From contig NZ_CP197246.1 in NCBI RefSeq assembly GCF_052076145.1, positions 3,224,001 through 3,288,000 on the forward strand: DNA of 64,000 nt. Direction: 5' to 3'. Below are positions 16,492-25,256 of this stretch, in pieces. A program made the translations under genes and the position numbers. The DNA is from Kitasatospora sp052076145 (lineage in GTDB: Bacteria; Actinomycetota; Actinomycetes; Streptomycetales; Streptomycetaceae). Numbering within the stretch: the stretch's first letter is position 1; each line of letters begins with the position of its first letter. The notes below the pieces were generated by a model that ran no database searches, was not told where the DNA came from, and was given only the letters and a program-made list of their open reading frames with translations.

Positions 16492-17133
16492 TTACGATGC
16501 GATCGCTGCAGCCGCGATGCACACCAGCCCGTAACTCAAGCTCCAAATGGCGAGGTTGAAGAGCAACGCCGACACCACCCGGGTCCGTCGGCCGGGCAGA
16601 GAGAAGGCGCACAGTGACACGAGCAGGAGACCGGCACAGACGCCGAATGCGAGAGACCCAACGCCGACCTTCGCCGTCACCAGGATCGGCTGGCCCTTGC
16701 TGAAGGCGAAGAGCAGCCCGAGGACGACTCCCTGGACCGTGACGACCAGCGTGCCGGCCGTCGACATGGACTGAGCCGCCTGGTCTGCGTTTGCGGTCAC
16801 ATCGACGACCCGCCCGCCCCTCGACTCGATCTCCTCCGTGTCACGCATCGCGAGCTTCACCCACCACACCGACATCGCCCAGTACACGGCAATCAGAGCG
16901 GTCAGAATCGCGGTTGCGGTGGTCAGACTCGTCGCAGCATCCTGCACGATCAGAAATGCCGTGCTCACCCCGGCCACGAGGACGCCAAGCGCTGACATGG
17001 ACATCACCACATGACTCCAGATGTCATGCGGATGCAGATTCCCAGGAGTGGGGCTTTGCGGCGAATGAGGAAGGGACACGTTCCATGGTGAGGCAGTCGG
17101 CAGTTGATCACCACTGGACGGCTGCCACGTCAA
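16492..17133 (-). CDS. Five-helix membrane protein of unknown function
   Basis: A 213-residue protein with a Pro/Ser/His-rich N-terminus (to about residue 40). About five hydrophobic segments follow: near 44-63, 72-92, 122-145, 152-172 and 185-210. A charged loop, KLAMRDTEEIESRGGR, follows the second. No catalytic motif is visible. It is divergent from the NACHT-like ATPase gene (118-bp gap) and upstream of the L12-domain gene. In that setting a membrane effector or pore is possible, but no sequence feature proves it. The start is uncertain: internal ATGs at residues 44 and 46 exist. Confidence 0.65.
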   Translation of the reverse strand: MTWQPSSGDQLPTASPWNVSLPHSPQSPTPGNLHPHDIWSHVVMSMSALGVLVAGVSTAFLIVQDAATSLTTATAILTALIAVYWAMSVWWVKLAMRDTEEIESRGGRVVDVTANADQAAQSMSTAGTLVVTVQGVVLGLLFAFSKGQPILVTAKVGVGSLAFGVCAGLLLVSLCAFSLPGRRTRVVSALLFNLAIWSLSYGLVCIAAAAIAS

Positions 17134-17250
17134 GGAACAACCTGGGGGTTGCCAGATTGCCCGCTGAGGGTTCGACTGGAGGGTAAGGCATTCGCGTCCG
17201 CCGGGCGCCCCGGCTCACCGGCGGACCAGGTGACAGGGACGGTGTTTTCC

Positions 17251-19377
17251 ATGGACATGAACGGTTTCGCGGACCAGTTACCGGCAGTCGATAGCCAGAC
17301 CTTCCCGGTAGAGGATTCGGCCAGAGGGCTGGAATTCCTGAGCGATGCTCAGTCGGACTTCGTGTCACCTCGTCTGGCGGAGGCCTCCGACTCGGACGCC
17401 GGAGCCGCTGCAGTCCTCATTGTGGCCCCAGCGGCAGCGGGGAAAACGACATGCGCACGGGCCATAGCGGTACGGTGCGGTGCACCCCTTGTTAATTTGG
17501 CCGGGCAGCGAGTGGGCGCCACAGACTTCAAAGGGATTTTGGCCGAAGCGCTCGGCATGACGGCTAGCGGACGATTCCTCGAACTGCTGGAGAGAAACGA
17601 AGCCACCATTGTCCTGGATGCGCTCGACGAAACCTCATTACTCTCCGGCGAGCTCAACTTCCAAGCCTTTCTCCAGGGGATCTGCCGGGCACTCCGTCGT
17701 TCCTCCGGCCTGGGGAATGTGATCATGCTCTCCCGGCTCGACACCGCGGATTGGGTGATCGACACGTTCCAACGGGAGGGTTTGCCGCTGCGCCGCTTGG
17801 CGCTAGAGTACTTCTCGAAGTCCGAGGCGGAAAGGTATATCGACCTGAAGCTCGATCGGCTGCACGAGGGGCAGCCGGTACATCGGGTGAATCTCAAGCC
17901 ATATCTCGACGTACGGGAAATGGTGCTCGCACGCATTGCCGATGGCTTGGGAGTGGAGGGCCCAGACTATTGGAGCAAGGAAAGCACCCGGCGCTTCCTC
18001 GGATATTCTCCGGTGCTCGACACAATCGCCTCCTATCTGTGCGTTCCGAATTATCGTGAGCTGGCAGCAAAGATTTCGGATGACGCACTTGCGGCGCCAG
18101 GATCTATGCCGGAGTGGAAGATCCTCAAGAAACTGACGGAAGACCTCCTCACTCGGGAAAACGACAAGTTCCTAAGAGGATGGCCGTACGAAGAAACGGT
18201 TTCCAGGAAAGAATTTGATGGCCACGCCCTAGCCTACACACCGCTGGAACAGTGCATCCGACTACTATCTCTAGTGGAAGCGCAAACCACGAATGTCAAC
18301 CTCCCGGCACACCTTCCGGCGACACTCAGAGAGAGCTATCGGAATCGAGTTGACGGGCAGTTGCGCGAGCATCCGTTTATCACGACCGACAGGAAATACG
18401 TGAATGGAATATTTCGAGACTATATGTACGCACTGGTACTCAGCGATCAGATTGTCGATGACGTCAGCTTGCGTGTGATCGATCACCTGCGAGACTCCGA
18501 CAGCCTTCCCTCCCCCGCGCTTGCGCCGTTCATCGTAGAGCTGGTGAACTCATCTCCCACCAACACCTTCCCCGGAAACCGCTGCGATCTCCTAATTGCA
18601 TCGCTTGCCGCCCGGAGAGACGGTGCCCTGGACTACGAGTTCAGCATCAATGCTGAAGTACAGGGCGGCGAGCTGGAAGTTCGGCGAGCCACGCCGGGAA
18701 GAAACTTCGAGAGCGCCCGGGTCCCCCTCCACACGGCAGGGCGCGGCCTGCGCCTGCCGAGTCGCTGCCAAGGCCTTTCCGTGGACTATGCAGGGAATGT
18801 GGAGATCGTCGCCCCAGGGCAGGTGGTGAAGCTAGGACCTTCTGTTTCCATCAGATCGGAGTGCCTGTCAATCGAAGCGGGATCGCTGTATGTCGAATCC
18901 ACTGAGGACGGGCCAGTGTCCATCGATAGTGAGCTCGTCATCTCGGACTATTCTCTCCATGTGCGCACGTTCGGATCCGGGGTATTCTCCGTAATCGGGG
19001 AGGAAATCGAAGGATCTCTGCGCGACCACCAGGCCCCCCGGGCGCCCGGGGAGGTCTCACTGGGCGAGTACTTCTATGTGCTTAGGCGGATACTCTCGCG
19101 CTTCAGAAGCACCGTTCATATGCGCGACACCGGATACCTCTCCGCCAACCGGGCGCAGCTGGACAGGTACGTTATCCGTGGGGACGAGAAGGCTGCCAGA
19201 ATAATGGATTGCCTCGCGGATCTCGGGGCACTGTCAACGGCGGGCGAAAGCTTCGTCCTGGATATTCGCGCTCTAGGTAATGCTGGAATCAACCACGTCG
19301 ACGTGCGGAACTTCCGGGAGACTCCGGAGATCATCTCCTTCCTCAAGAACCAGGTGGTCGCGGGCAGCACCGCCTAA
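17251..19377 (+). CDS. NACHT/STAND-like P-loop NTPase, probable sensor or defence protein
   Basis: A 708-residue protein. The Walker A loop APAAAGKTT is at residues 59-67 and the Walker B IVLDALDE at about 120-127; the D-A-L-D-E form is characteristic of NACHT ATPases. A helical region with SRLDTADWVIDTFQ (sensor 1-like) follows. The C-terminal half (about 440-640) is beta-rich and unfamiliar, ending in a possible winged helix. ATG at 17251 is chosen for spacing to AGGGA. Codon use is unlike the flanks: many ATA, AGG and AAA codons and two TTA leucine codons (17278-17280, 17638-17640), so translation in Streptomyces would depend on the bldA tRNA. Foreign origin is likely. NACHT proteins commonly act in antiphage defence; that role is inference here. 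Confidence 0.72.
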   Translation: MDMNGFADQLPAVDSQTFPVEDSARGLEFLSDAQSDFVSPRLAEASDSDAGAAAVLIVAPAAAGKTTCARAIAVRCGAPLVNLAGQRVGATDFKGILAEALGMTASGRFLELLERNEATIVLDALDETSLLSGELNFQAFLQGICRALRRSSGLGNVIMLSRLDTADWVIDTFQREGLPLRRLALEYFSKSEAERYIDLKLDRLHEGQPVHRVNLKPYLDVREMVLARIADGLGVEGPDYWSKESTRRFLGYSPVLDTIASYLCVPNYRELAAKISDDALAAPGSMPEWKILKKLTEDLLTRENDKFLRGWPYEETVSRKEFDGHALAYTPLEQCIRLLSLVEAQTTNVNLPAHLPATLRESYRNRVDGQLREHPFITTDRKYVNGIFRDYMYALVLSDQIVDDVSLRVIDHLRDSDSLPSPALAPFIVELVNSSPTNTFPGNRCDLLIASLAARRDGALDYEFSINAEVQGGELEVRRATPGRNFESARVPLHTAGRGLRLPSRCQGLSVDYAGNVEIVAPGQVVKLGPSVSIRSECLSIEAGSLYVESTEDGPVSIDSELVISDYSLHVRTFGSGVFSVIGEEIEGSLRDHQAPRAPGEVSLGEYFYVLRRILSRFRSTVHMRDTGYLSANRAQLDRYVIRGDEKAARIMDCLADLGALSTAGESFVLDIRALGNAGINHVDVRNFRETPEIISFLKNQVVAGSTA

Positions 19378-19472
19378 TACTACAGCCGGTAGTTTCACGG
19401 CGTTTCGCCGGTCTTCTTGCCCTTCTTGTTGGGCACGGTGGAGCGGCGGACCAGCAGGTGGAGCTCCAACCC

Positions 19473-20311
19473 CTATGAGGTAGAGGCGAGTTGGACGACG
19501 GCCCAGTTGTAGTCACGGGGATCCTTGGCGCCGTTGGCGCACGAGCGGCGCTCGAACGCCTCGGCGGGCACGGCTGTGTAACAGTTCGCGGCCCTGGCGG
19601 GTACGGCCGTCGGGCAGGGGCAGGGCCTCGTCCTTCGGGACCGTGGCGGACGCGGTGCTCCTCCAACCAGGCGCGCAGGGCGCAGGACTGCCCGTAGACC
19701 TTCGCCGGCCAGGAAGTACGAGAACGGAACTCCCGCCAGCAGGGCGCGCTCCAGCATGCGCCGGGCGAGCTCGGGCTTGGTGGCCACCGGGGTGGCGCGT
19801 TCGGGCGGGACGCCCCGTTCGGCGCAGCACTGCTCATGGTCGGCGGTGATCCCGGCCAATGCCGAGGTAGAGCTTGCGGTCGATCAGGGTGCGCGGCCCC
19901 GGCTTGATCCATAGGAAAAGTACACGCTGACCTGGGCGTTATCGATCCCTCCCGCTGTGCCGGTGTACTGCCGCTGCACGCTGGCGCTCTTGGTGCCCCT
20001 CTCGACGTCGCCGGTCTCGTCAGCGATCAGCACCGCGCCCTGATCGGCCAGGGCGCCAACGGCGTAGGCTCGGACCCGGACGCGCAACTCGTCGGCGTCC
20101 CACGCGGCCTTGGCCAGGAAGCCCTGCAGCCGGTCCGGGTTGGGTGGCCGACGAACTCGGCGAGCTGCCACAGGTTCTTGCGCGGCACCTCGCTCAACAG
20201 CCCGCGCACCATCGCCCGAAGGTTCTCCCGCGAGGCCGGACGCGCGAACACGTCATCGACCGAGGCGCACAGCGCCTCCAACTCCCCTTCCAGTGCCCGG
20301 ATCACAGCCAC
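19473..20311 (-). pseudogene. Decayed IS701-family transposase
   Basis: Successive frames on the minus strand give pieces of one DDE transposase. LEALCASVDDVFARPASREN and GLLSEVPRKNLWQLAEFVGH form the N-terminus (from 20311). VRVRAYAVGALADQGAVLIADETGDVER with QRQYTGTAGGIDNAQVSVY follows in a second frame (to about 19930). CCAERGVPPERATPVATKPELARRMLERAL then appears in a third. The DETGD and QRQYTGTAG motifs are typical of IS701-like elements. Several frameshifts and a lost C-terminus mean it is inactive. No terminal inverted repeats were recognised. The 95 bp between the ATPase stop and this remnant hold nothing else clear. Confidence 0.75.
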
Positions 20312-20443
20312 ATCCAGCTCGCCCGAAACGACCGCCTACGGCCACAGCATCAATCCCACGAACGGCTCAACGAGCCGACCGCCGTCACGGCGCGTGAATT
20401 CCTCCCAGGCTCTCGCGAACGAGTGGGCGTCCGGGTACGGGGC

Positions 20444-21016
20444 ATGCACCCATGTATGGGCGGATTCAGAGTGACCTGGCGGGAACTGGCCGAGGCCGAA
20501 CTCGCAGAGCAGTTGCCCCGACGCTGGGCACACTCGCGCGGTGTCGTGGAACGCGCGAGCCAGCTCACGGGCTTGCTGGGTGACGAGGCGGATCTTCTTC
20601 TCTCAGCAGCCGTACTGCACGACATCGGGTACGCACCAAGGCTGGCGACGACGGGGTTCCACCCGCTCGACGGCGCCCGGTTTCTCCGTGACGTCCACGC
20701 CGCTGACGACCGAGTGGTGCGGCTGGTGGCGAACCACTCGTTCGCGTTGTTGGAGGCCGAAGAGCGCGGGCTCCGGGAGGCGCTGAAGGCAGAGTTCCCG
20801 CTGCTGGAGGATGAGCGACTCGTGGACGCACTGGTGTGGTGTGACATGACGACGACGCCGGACGGGGGACTGACGACTGCCGAGGAGCGGGTGGCGGAGA
20901 TCGTTGGCCGGTACGGGGCGGACAGCGTGGTGGGACGATTCATCCGTCGGGCGTCGCCGGAGATCTTCGCGGCGGTGGCGCGGGTAGAGGCGGCGCTGGC
21001 GGGTCAGCCGAGGTAG
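20444..21016 (+). CDS. HD-domain phosphohydrolase
   Basis: A 190-residue HD-superfamily protein. Conserved metal ligands are visible: H in RRWAHSRGV, the HD pair in LSAAVLHDIGYAP, a following TTGFHPLDGARFL, and H in RLVANHSFALLEA. This is the small metal-dependent phosphohydrolase form often acting on nucleotides or signalling molecules. Start choice is weak: ATG at 20444 or 20456; the upstream sequence is transposase debris. It is convergent with the NUDIX gene (13-bp overlap), and both may act in nucleotide clean-up or signalling within the element. Confidence 0.8.
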   Translation: MHPCMGGFRVTWRELAEAELAEQLPRRWAHSRGVVERASQLTGLLGDEADLLLSAAVLHDIGYAPRLATTGFHPLDGARFLRDVHAADDRVVRLVANHSFALLEAEERGLREALKAEFPLLEDERLVDALVWCDMTTTPDGGLTTAEERVAEIVGRYGADSVVGRFIRRASPEIFAAVARVEAALAGQPR

Positions 21017-21471
21017 GGGTAGGTGCCGGCGAGATAGTCGCCGATCTGCTGGCGCATGCTGGGGTGGATGTCGTACTGGTCAAGGTCGGCGCGCTGGACG
21101 AAGCGCACGCCGTCGGCCTCATCATTCACGGTGGGCTCGCCACCGGTGGGGCGGCCGATGTAGGTGTTCTCGTACTGCTGGCGGATCTCGCCGTCGGTGT
21201 AGGCGACGATGTGGCGCGGGTTGGTGTAGACGCCGAGGAAGCCGGTGATCTCGGCGGTGATGCCCGTCTCCTCCGAGCACTCACGGATGGCGCACTGGGC
21301 GGCGGTCTCGCCAATGTCCTGGGCTCCGCCGGGCAGGGCCCACTGGCCGGTATCGCGGCGGCGCTGGAGCAGGATGGCGCCGCTGTCGTCGACGACGAGC
21401 AGGTTGCTGGCGGGGATGAGGGTGTTGGCCTTGGGTGCGCTGGGGTCGTTGTAGTACTCAGTCCTGCCCAT
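21004..21471 (-). CDS. NUDIX hydrolase
   Basis: A 155-residue protein with an exact NUDIX box: GAQDIGETAAQCAIRECSEE followed by TGI fits GX5EX7REUXEEXGU. The N-terminal MGRTEYYNDPSAPKANTLIP resembles small actinobacterial NUDIX enzymes that cleave nucleoside diphosphates linked to another group. ATG at 21471 has GGAGGGG upstream, inside the end of the XRE regulator gene (14-bp overlap), so the two are translationally coupled. Substrate unknown. Confidence 0.88.
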   Translation of the reverse strand: MGRTEYYNDPSAPKANTLIPASNLLVVDDSGAILLQRRRDTGQWALPGGAQDIGETAAQCAIRECSEETGITAEITGFLGVYTNPRHIVAYTDGEIRQQYENTYIGRPTGGEPTVNDEADGVRFVQRADLDQYDIHPSMRQQIGDYLAGTYPYLG

Positions 21472-22240
21472 GTGCGGCGGTCCCCTCCTGGTCAGGCGTC
21501 CAGGGCCGTGCGCCGGCCCAGACGGCTTCGAAACTCTGAGCGTAGTTGTCGAACCAACCGGTGGCATCCACTCGCTTGAGGTGGAGCAGGGGGTTGGCGC
21601 TGGCCGGCTGGCCGAAGACGTGCGGGTTGACCAGCAGGTTGTCGTCGTAGCGGAAGAGGGAGTTGTACAGCGTGGTGTCGTGGAGCCGTACCTCGCAACG
21701 CGCTTCGGGCAGCAGGGTGCGGTAGTAGGTGAGGGAGGCGCGGATCTTGGCGGCGAGAGTGTCGCCGATGCCCTCCTCGCGGCCCCGGATGGCGGCGGCC
21801 TGGCCGCTCGGATCACCGAAGCACAGCCGTACTTGGACGCCGTCGGCGGCGCGTTCCGCGAGCATCTTGGCGACGTGCGGGTTGGACTGGGCGAAGAAGG
21901 TACCGGAGAAGACCAATACGTCGATCTGCTCCTGGGCTTCCTTCAGCAAGGCCAGCCAGGTCTCCCGAGGGACGCTGGCGCGGTTCTGGTGGGTACCGAC
22001 GAGCTCGCTGCCTAACCCACCGGTCCGCCGACCCGCGTGGGGCTGCGGAGCGGGCCATAGGAAGGTCTCCTCCACGCGCAGATGCTGGGCTGCACGAAAG
22101 CGGTGCCTTGGGTGGGGCACGCGCCCGCCGAGCCAGCGGCCGATGGTCTTGGGGTCCACCTCGCAGGCTTCGGCGAGCAACTCGGGTGAGACGCCGCGCT
22201 GGGCGAGTACGGAGTGGAGTCGCTCGTTCACGGAGGCCAT
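21458..22240 (-). CDS. XRE-type regulator with C-terminal DUF5919/PLD-like domain
   Basis: A 260-residue protein. The N-terminal helix-turn-helix is of the XRE kind (RLHSVLAQRGVSPELLAEAC, EVDPKTIGRWLGGRVPHPRH). After a linker, residues about 95-245 form the DUF5919-like module common in Streptomyces regulators: IDVLVFSGTFFAQSNPHVAK, VQVRLCFGDPSG, EVRLHDTTLYNSLFRYDD, where the HxTxxxN-like element recalls phospholipase D folds. ATG at 22240 with no clear ribosome site suggests a leaderless mRNA. It is divergent from the HAD gene and coupled to the NUDIX gene. It probably regulates this module. Confidence 0.8.
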   Translation of the reverse strand: MASVNERLHSVLAQRGVSPELLAEACEVDPKTIGRWLGGRVPHPRHRFRAAQHLRVEETFLWPAPQPHAGRRTGGLGSELVGTHQNRASVPRETWLALLKEAQEQIDVLVFSGTFFAQSNPHVAKMLAERAADGVQVRLCFGDPSGQAAAIRGREEGIGDTLAAKIRASLTYYRTLLPEARCEVRLHDTTLYNSLFRYDDNLLVNPHVFGQPASANPLLHLKRVDATGWFDNYAQSFEAVWAGARPWTPDQEGTAAHGQD

Positions 22241-22327
22241 ACAAGCCGAGGCGGGCACCAGCGTGCAAGGACGTTCTGGGACGTTTCACTGGACCTGACG
22301 GTCCGACAAGGTGCTTACGCTGGCTGT

Positions 22328-23041
22328 ATGCAGCTCATCGTCCTGTGGGACGTCGACCACACGCTCATCGATAACGCAGGGGTGAGCAAGGAGATCTATG
22401 CCGGTGCGTTCACCGCGCTGACCGGTATCCAGCCTGCCCAACCAGCGTCGACAGAGGGCCGCACGGATCGCCTGATCATGCGCGATATGTTCCGCCGGCA
22501 TCGCCTCCCGGAGCCGAACTGGCCGACTGTCGAAGCTGCCCTCGCACGGGCCGGCGAGGAGCGGCTCGGTGACCTCCGCAGGCGCGGCGCGGCTCTGCCG
22601 GGTGTACGCGACGCCCTCAAGGCGACCTCGGTGCAGTCCGGTTGGGTGTCGTCGGTGCTGACCGGCAACATCGCGGCCAACGCCCACGTGAAACTGTCGG
22701 CCTTCGGCCTCGATCCTCTCCTGGATCTTCCCGTCGGGGCTTACGGTGCCGACGCCGAGCGGCGTCCAGACCTTGTGGCCGTCGCTCGCGAGCGCGTCCA
22801 GCGCGGTCGTGGCCTGCCCAGCGGCGTGCCGGTGGTGCTGGTCGGCGACACACCGAGGGACGTCGAGGCAGCCCTCGCCACGGGCTCAGGGATCATCGCG
22901 GTCGCCACCGGTATCCACAGCCAGGCCGAGCTGGCGGCCGCCGGCGCATCCGTGGTGCTGCCCGACCTGTCGGACACCGCCGGTCTCCTTGCTCTCCTGC
23001 GGATCTTCGCGGCCCGCGAAAACGTCCCAGGACGTCCCTGA
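22328..23041 (+). CDS. HAD-superfamily phosphatase
   Basis: A 237-residue HAD hydrolase of the phosphoglycolate-phosphatase-like type. The nucleophile motif is LWDVDHTLID near the N-terminus, motif II VSSVLTGNIAAN, and motif IV VVLVGDTPRDVEAAL. ATG at 22328 places the nucleophile near residue 8-10 as usual. It is the first gene of a co-directional run (HAD, radical SAM, kinase-like, methyltransferase, CYTH) and lies 85 bp before the radical SAM gene. Substrate unknown. Confidence 0.85.
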   Translation: MQLIVLWDVDHTLIDNAGVSKEIYAGAFTALTGIQPAQPASTEGRTDRLIMRDMFRRHRLPEPNWPTVEAALARAGEERLGDLRRRGAALPGVRDALKATSVQSGWVSSVLTGNIAANAHVKLSAFGLDPLLDLPVGAYGADAERRPDLVAVARERVQRGRGLPSGVPVVLVGDTPRDVEAALATGSGIIAVATGIHSQAELAAAGASVVLPDLSDTAGLLALLRIFAARENVPGRP

Positions 23042-23126
23042 ACTGTCCGAGTACGCGGTGATGCGGTCCGTGCACTCTCCGCCACCATCAGGTCTCCAAC
23101 CAGGCAACTGACCGAGGGAGGCCCAC

Positions 23127-24029
23127 GTGATCGGGGAAGTCACCGGGATCCGCAGGATCCGGATGCTGTACCTGCAGTTGCTGTACCGCTGCAACTTCGA
23201 GTGCCTGCACTGCTTCCACGGCGAGCGGCTCAAGCACGCCGACGCCTTCAGCCCCGAGGAGGCGATCAACCTCCTCACCCTCATGCGCGACCGGTACGGC
23301 ACAGAGGCCGTCACACTCCTGGGCGGCGAGCCGTTCGTTTACAAGAACCTCGCCCAGGTCGTCCGGCACGCCAAGCAGGAGCTGGGCCTGCAGGTCGAGA
23401 TCTGCACCAACGGCTACCGGATCGAGCGCCGGCTAACCGAGATCGCCCCGTACCTGGACCTCCTGCGGATCTCGCTGGAAGGGATCGGCGCCACCAACGA
23501 CCGCATCCGGAAGTTCGGCAGCTACCAGGGAGCGCTGAGCGCGCTCGACCTCGCGCGGGAGCTCGGCGTCCGGACGGGCGCGACGATGACCGTCACCTCC
23601 AGCAACATCGATGAGGTGCTGCCACTCGCCCGAACCCTCCAGGACTTCGGTGCACGGCAGTTGAAGCTGCACTGCCTGCGGCCGGTCGGCAATGCCGCCG
23701 ACCACCCCGAGCTCCTCGTCACCGATCCCGCCGCCTACACCCGGCTGCGCGAACAGCTTCAGACGGCGGACCTGGCCATCGAGGTCATCGTCGACGAGGA
23801 CCTGTCCGCCGACGGCGCCGCCGAGATCTGCGCTCCGGCGGGCGGCCCGCCCGAGATCGAGCGGATCGAGGCCGACCCGCGCGGTGCGCTCACCATGTCC
23901 TGCAAGGCCGTCGGCAAGGACTCCCACGCCTTCTGGTACGACAAGCTCGCCGACCACATCGTCCACCGGCCCTCCGCCACCGACGAGCTCACTCTCGCCG
24001 TGCCCGACGTGGTGTACGCCCGTGCTTGA
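23127..24029 (+). CDS. Radical SAM protein
   Basis: A 300-residue radical SAM enzyme. The cluster motif is RCNFECLHCFHG (CxxxCxxC, residues about 22-29). The SAM-binding GGEPF element (VTLLGGEPFVYKN) and a later strand, LRISLEGIGATNDRIRKFGS, match the SPASM/MoaA-like group, but no Cys-rich SPASM tail is visible. The GTG start at 23127 is preceded by GAGGGAGG. Its 3' end overlaps the kinase-like gene by 8 bp. No short precursor-peptide gene was seen nearby, so a RiPP role is not supported; the partner genes point instead to a small molecule or nucleotide. Confidence 0.85.
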   Translation: MIGEVTGIRRIRMLYLQLLYRCNFECLHCFHGERLKHADAFSPEEAINLLTLMRDRYGTEAVTLLGGEPFVYKNLAQVVRHAKQELGLQVEICTNGYRIERRLTEIAPYLDLLRISLEGIGATNDRIRKFGSYQGALSALDLARELGVRTGATMTVTSSNIDEVLPLARTLQDFGARQLKLHCLRPVGNAADHPELLVTDPAAYTRLREQLQTADLAIEVIVDEDLSADGAAEICAPAGGPPEIERIEADPRGALTMSCKAVGKDSHAFWYDKLADHIVHRPSATDELTLAVPDVVYARA

Positions 24030-24663
24030 CCGCCCGCTGTTCGAGAGCCTCGAAGGGCTACGCGGCACCGGCAAATCGACCATCGCACCGATGCTTGCCG
24101 CAGCCCGCAAGGCAGCCCTCGTCCCCACCGTGCCGCTCCTCTACCAGCCGCTACGGCGCGAGATCGACCGGCGGGAGAACGTCGAGGCCAGGATGAGCTT
24201 CTACCTCTCCGCGCTCTTCAGCGCCGCCGACGAGATCCAGCGCTACCTGAAAGCTGGCATCCCGGTCGTCGTGGAGAGCTACTTCGCCCGCTGCCTGGCC
24301 AACCACCGCGCTCTGGGCGCCCGCCTGGGCGTCACGCTGCCGCCGGACCTGCCCCAGCCCGTCACGTACTACCTGTTCTGCGCCGAGGACGAGCGCCAAC
24401 GCCGCCTGGCCGGGCGGGACAAGCCGATCTCCCGCTGGGACGCGCTCAGCGAAGCTGCCCAGGGCCGGATCACCGACGCCTACGCGGGGTTCTCGATGCA
24501 CCACGTGGACACCACGGGCCTCGACCCTGCGCGGGTCGTCCAAGCCATCCTCTCCACCGACCCGCAAGGAGCCCACCGCCGTGCAGACGCAGAGCCTGTG
24601 GGAGCACACCCTCACCTTCTTCCCCCAGTTCCTCGCCGCGCTGAAGGAGCGAGTCTCCCCTGA
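24022..24663 (+). CDS. Thymidylate-kinase-like P-loop nucleotide kinase
   Basis: A 213-residue P-loop kinase. Walker A is FESLEGLRGTGKSTIA near residue 10. The LID-like region CAEDERQRRLAGRDKPISRWD resembles thymidylate/deoxynucleoside kinases. Between them, GIPVVVESYFARCLANHRAL occupies the place of the usual DRY motif. GTG at 24022 overlaps the radical SAM gene. The C-terminal 25 residues overlap the start of the methyltransferase gene by 83 bp. That is long but both frames look coding, unless the kinase really ends earlier through a sequence error. The phosphate acceptor is unknown. Confidence 0.75.
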   Translation: MLDRPLFESLEGLRGTGKSTIAPMLAAARKAALVPTVPLLYQPLRREIDRRENVEARMSFYLSALFSAADEIQRYLKAGIPVVVESYFARCLANHRALGARLGVTLPPDLPQPVTYYLFCAEDERQRRLAGRDKPISRWDALSEAAQGRITDAYAGFSMHHVDTTGLDPARVVQAILSTDPQGAHRRADAEPVGAHPHLLPPVPRRAEGASLP

Positions 24664-25228
24664 CGGCACCGTCGCGGTCATCGGCGCGGCCGACGGACGG
24701 CTCGTTCTGCCGCTCGCCGCCGCCGGCTACCGCGTGATCGCCTTCGAACGTGACCCGCTCGCCCTCCACGGCGGCGACGTCCGGCTGCCGGGCGACATCG
24801 ACGACCACGCTATGGGACTGATCGACCGTCTCAAGCTCGAAGAGCTCCACGACCGGGTGCAGATCGTGGAGAAGGACTTCCTCGACGCCGAGCCCCTCAG
24901 TGCGCTCTGCGACGCGGTCTGGACAAGTTGCTCGTGGCACTACAGCGCCAACCACCACCGCCCGCTCGCCGAGTTCGTCGCCCGCATGCAGCTCATGGTG
25001 CGCGCGGGCGGCCTGTTCGGCGCGGAGTTCATGATGCCCGTCGAAGAGCGTCACCACCTGATCGAGCATTACACGTCCCCCGAGAAGCTCAGCCGCCACT
25101 TCACCAGCTCCTGGAGCGTTCTGCTGTCGCTACGGACGAACGAGTTCACCGAGCAGGCCCACATCGGCCGGCCCCAGGACCACACCCACCGCATGGGCCT
25201 GCTTCTCGCGGCCCGCACCCCCAAGTAA
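24581..25228 (+). CDS. Class I SAM-dependent methyltransferase-like protein
   Basis: A 215-residue protein. Motif I appears as VAVIGAADGRLVLPLAAAGYRVIAFERDPLAL, where the glycine-rich loop and acidic strand end are present although G-x-G is altered to GAADG. A motif II/IV region DAVWTSCSWHYSANHHRPLAEFV follows. The GTG start has AAGGAG upstream. It is in the middle of a tightly packed gene run, 28 bp before the CYTH gene. The substrate is not evident. Confidence 0.72.
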   Translation: MQTQSLWEHTLTFFPQFLAALKERVSPDGTVAVIGAADGRLVLPLAAAGYRVIAFERDPLALHGGDVRLPGDIDDHAMGLIDRLKLEELHDRVQIVEKDFLDAEPLSALCDAVWTSCSWHYSANHHRPLAEFVARMQLMVRAGGLFGAEFMMPVEERHHLIEHYTSPEKLSRHFTSSWSVLLSLRTNEFTEQAHIGRPQDHTHRMGLLLAARTPK

Positions 25229-25256
25229 CCCAACCCGCAAGCGAAGAAGGGCAATC

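Noticed and set aside
23042..23126. RiPP precursor peptide gene next to the radical SAM gene
   Set aside because: The 85-bp gap has no plausible short open frame with a ribosome site, and no SPASM domain or peptidase lies nearby.
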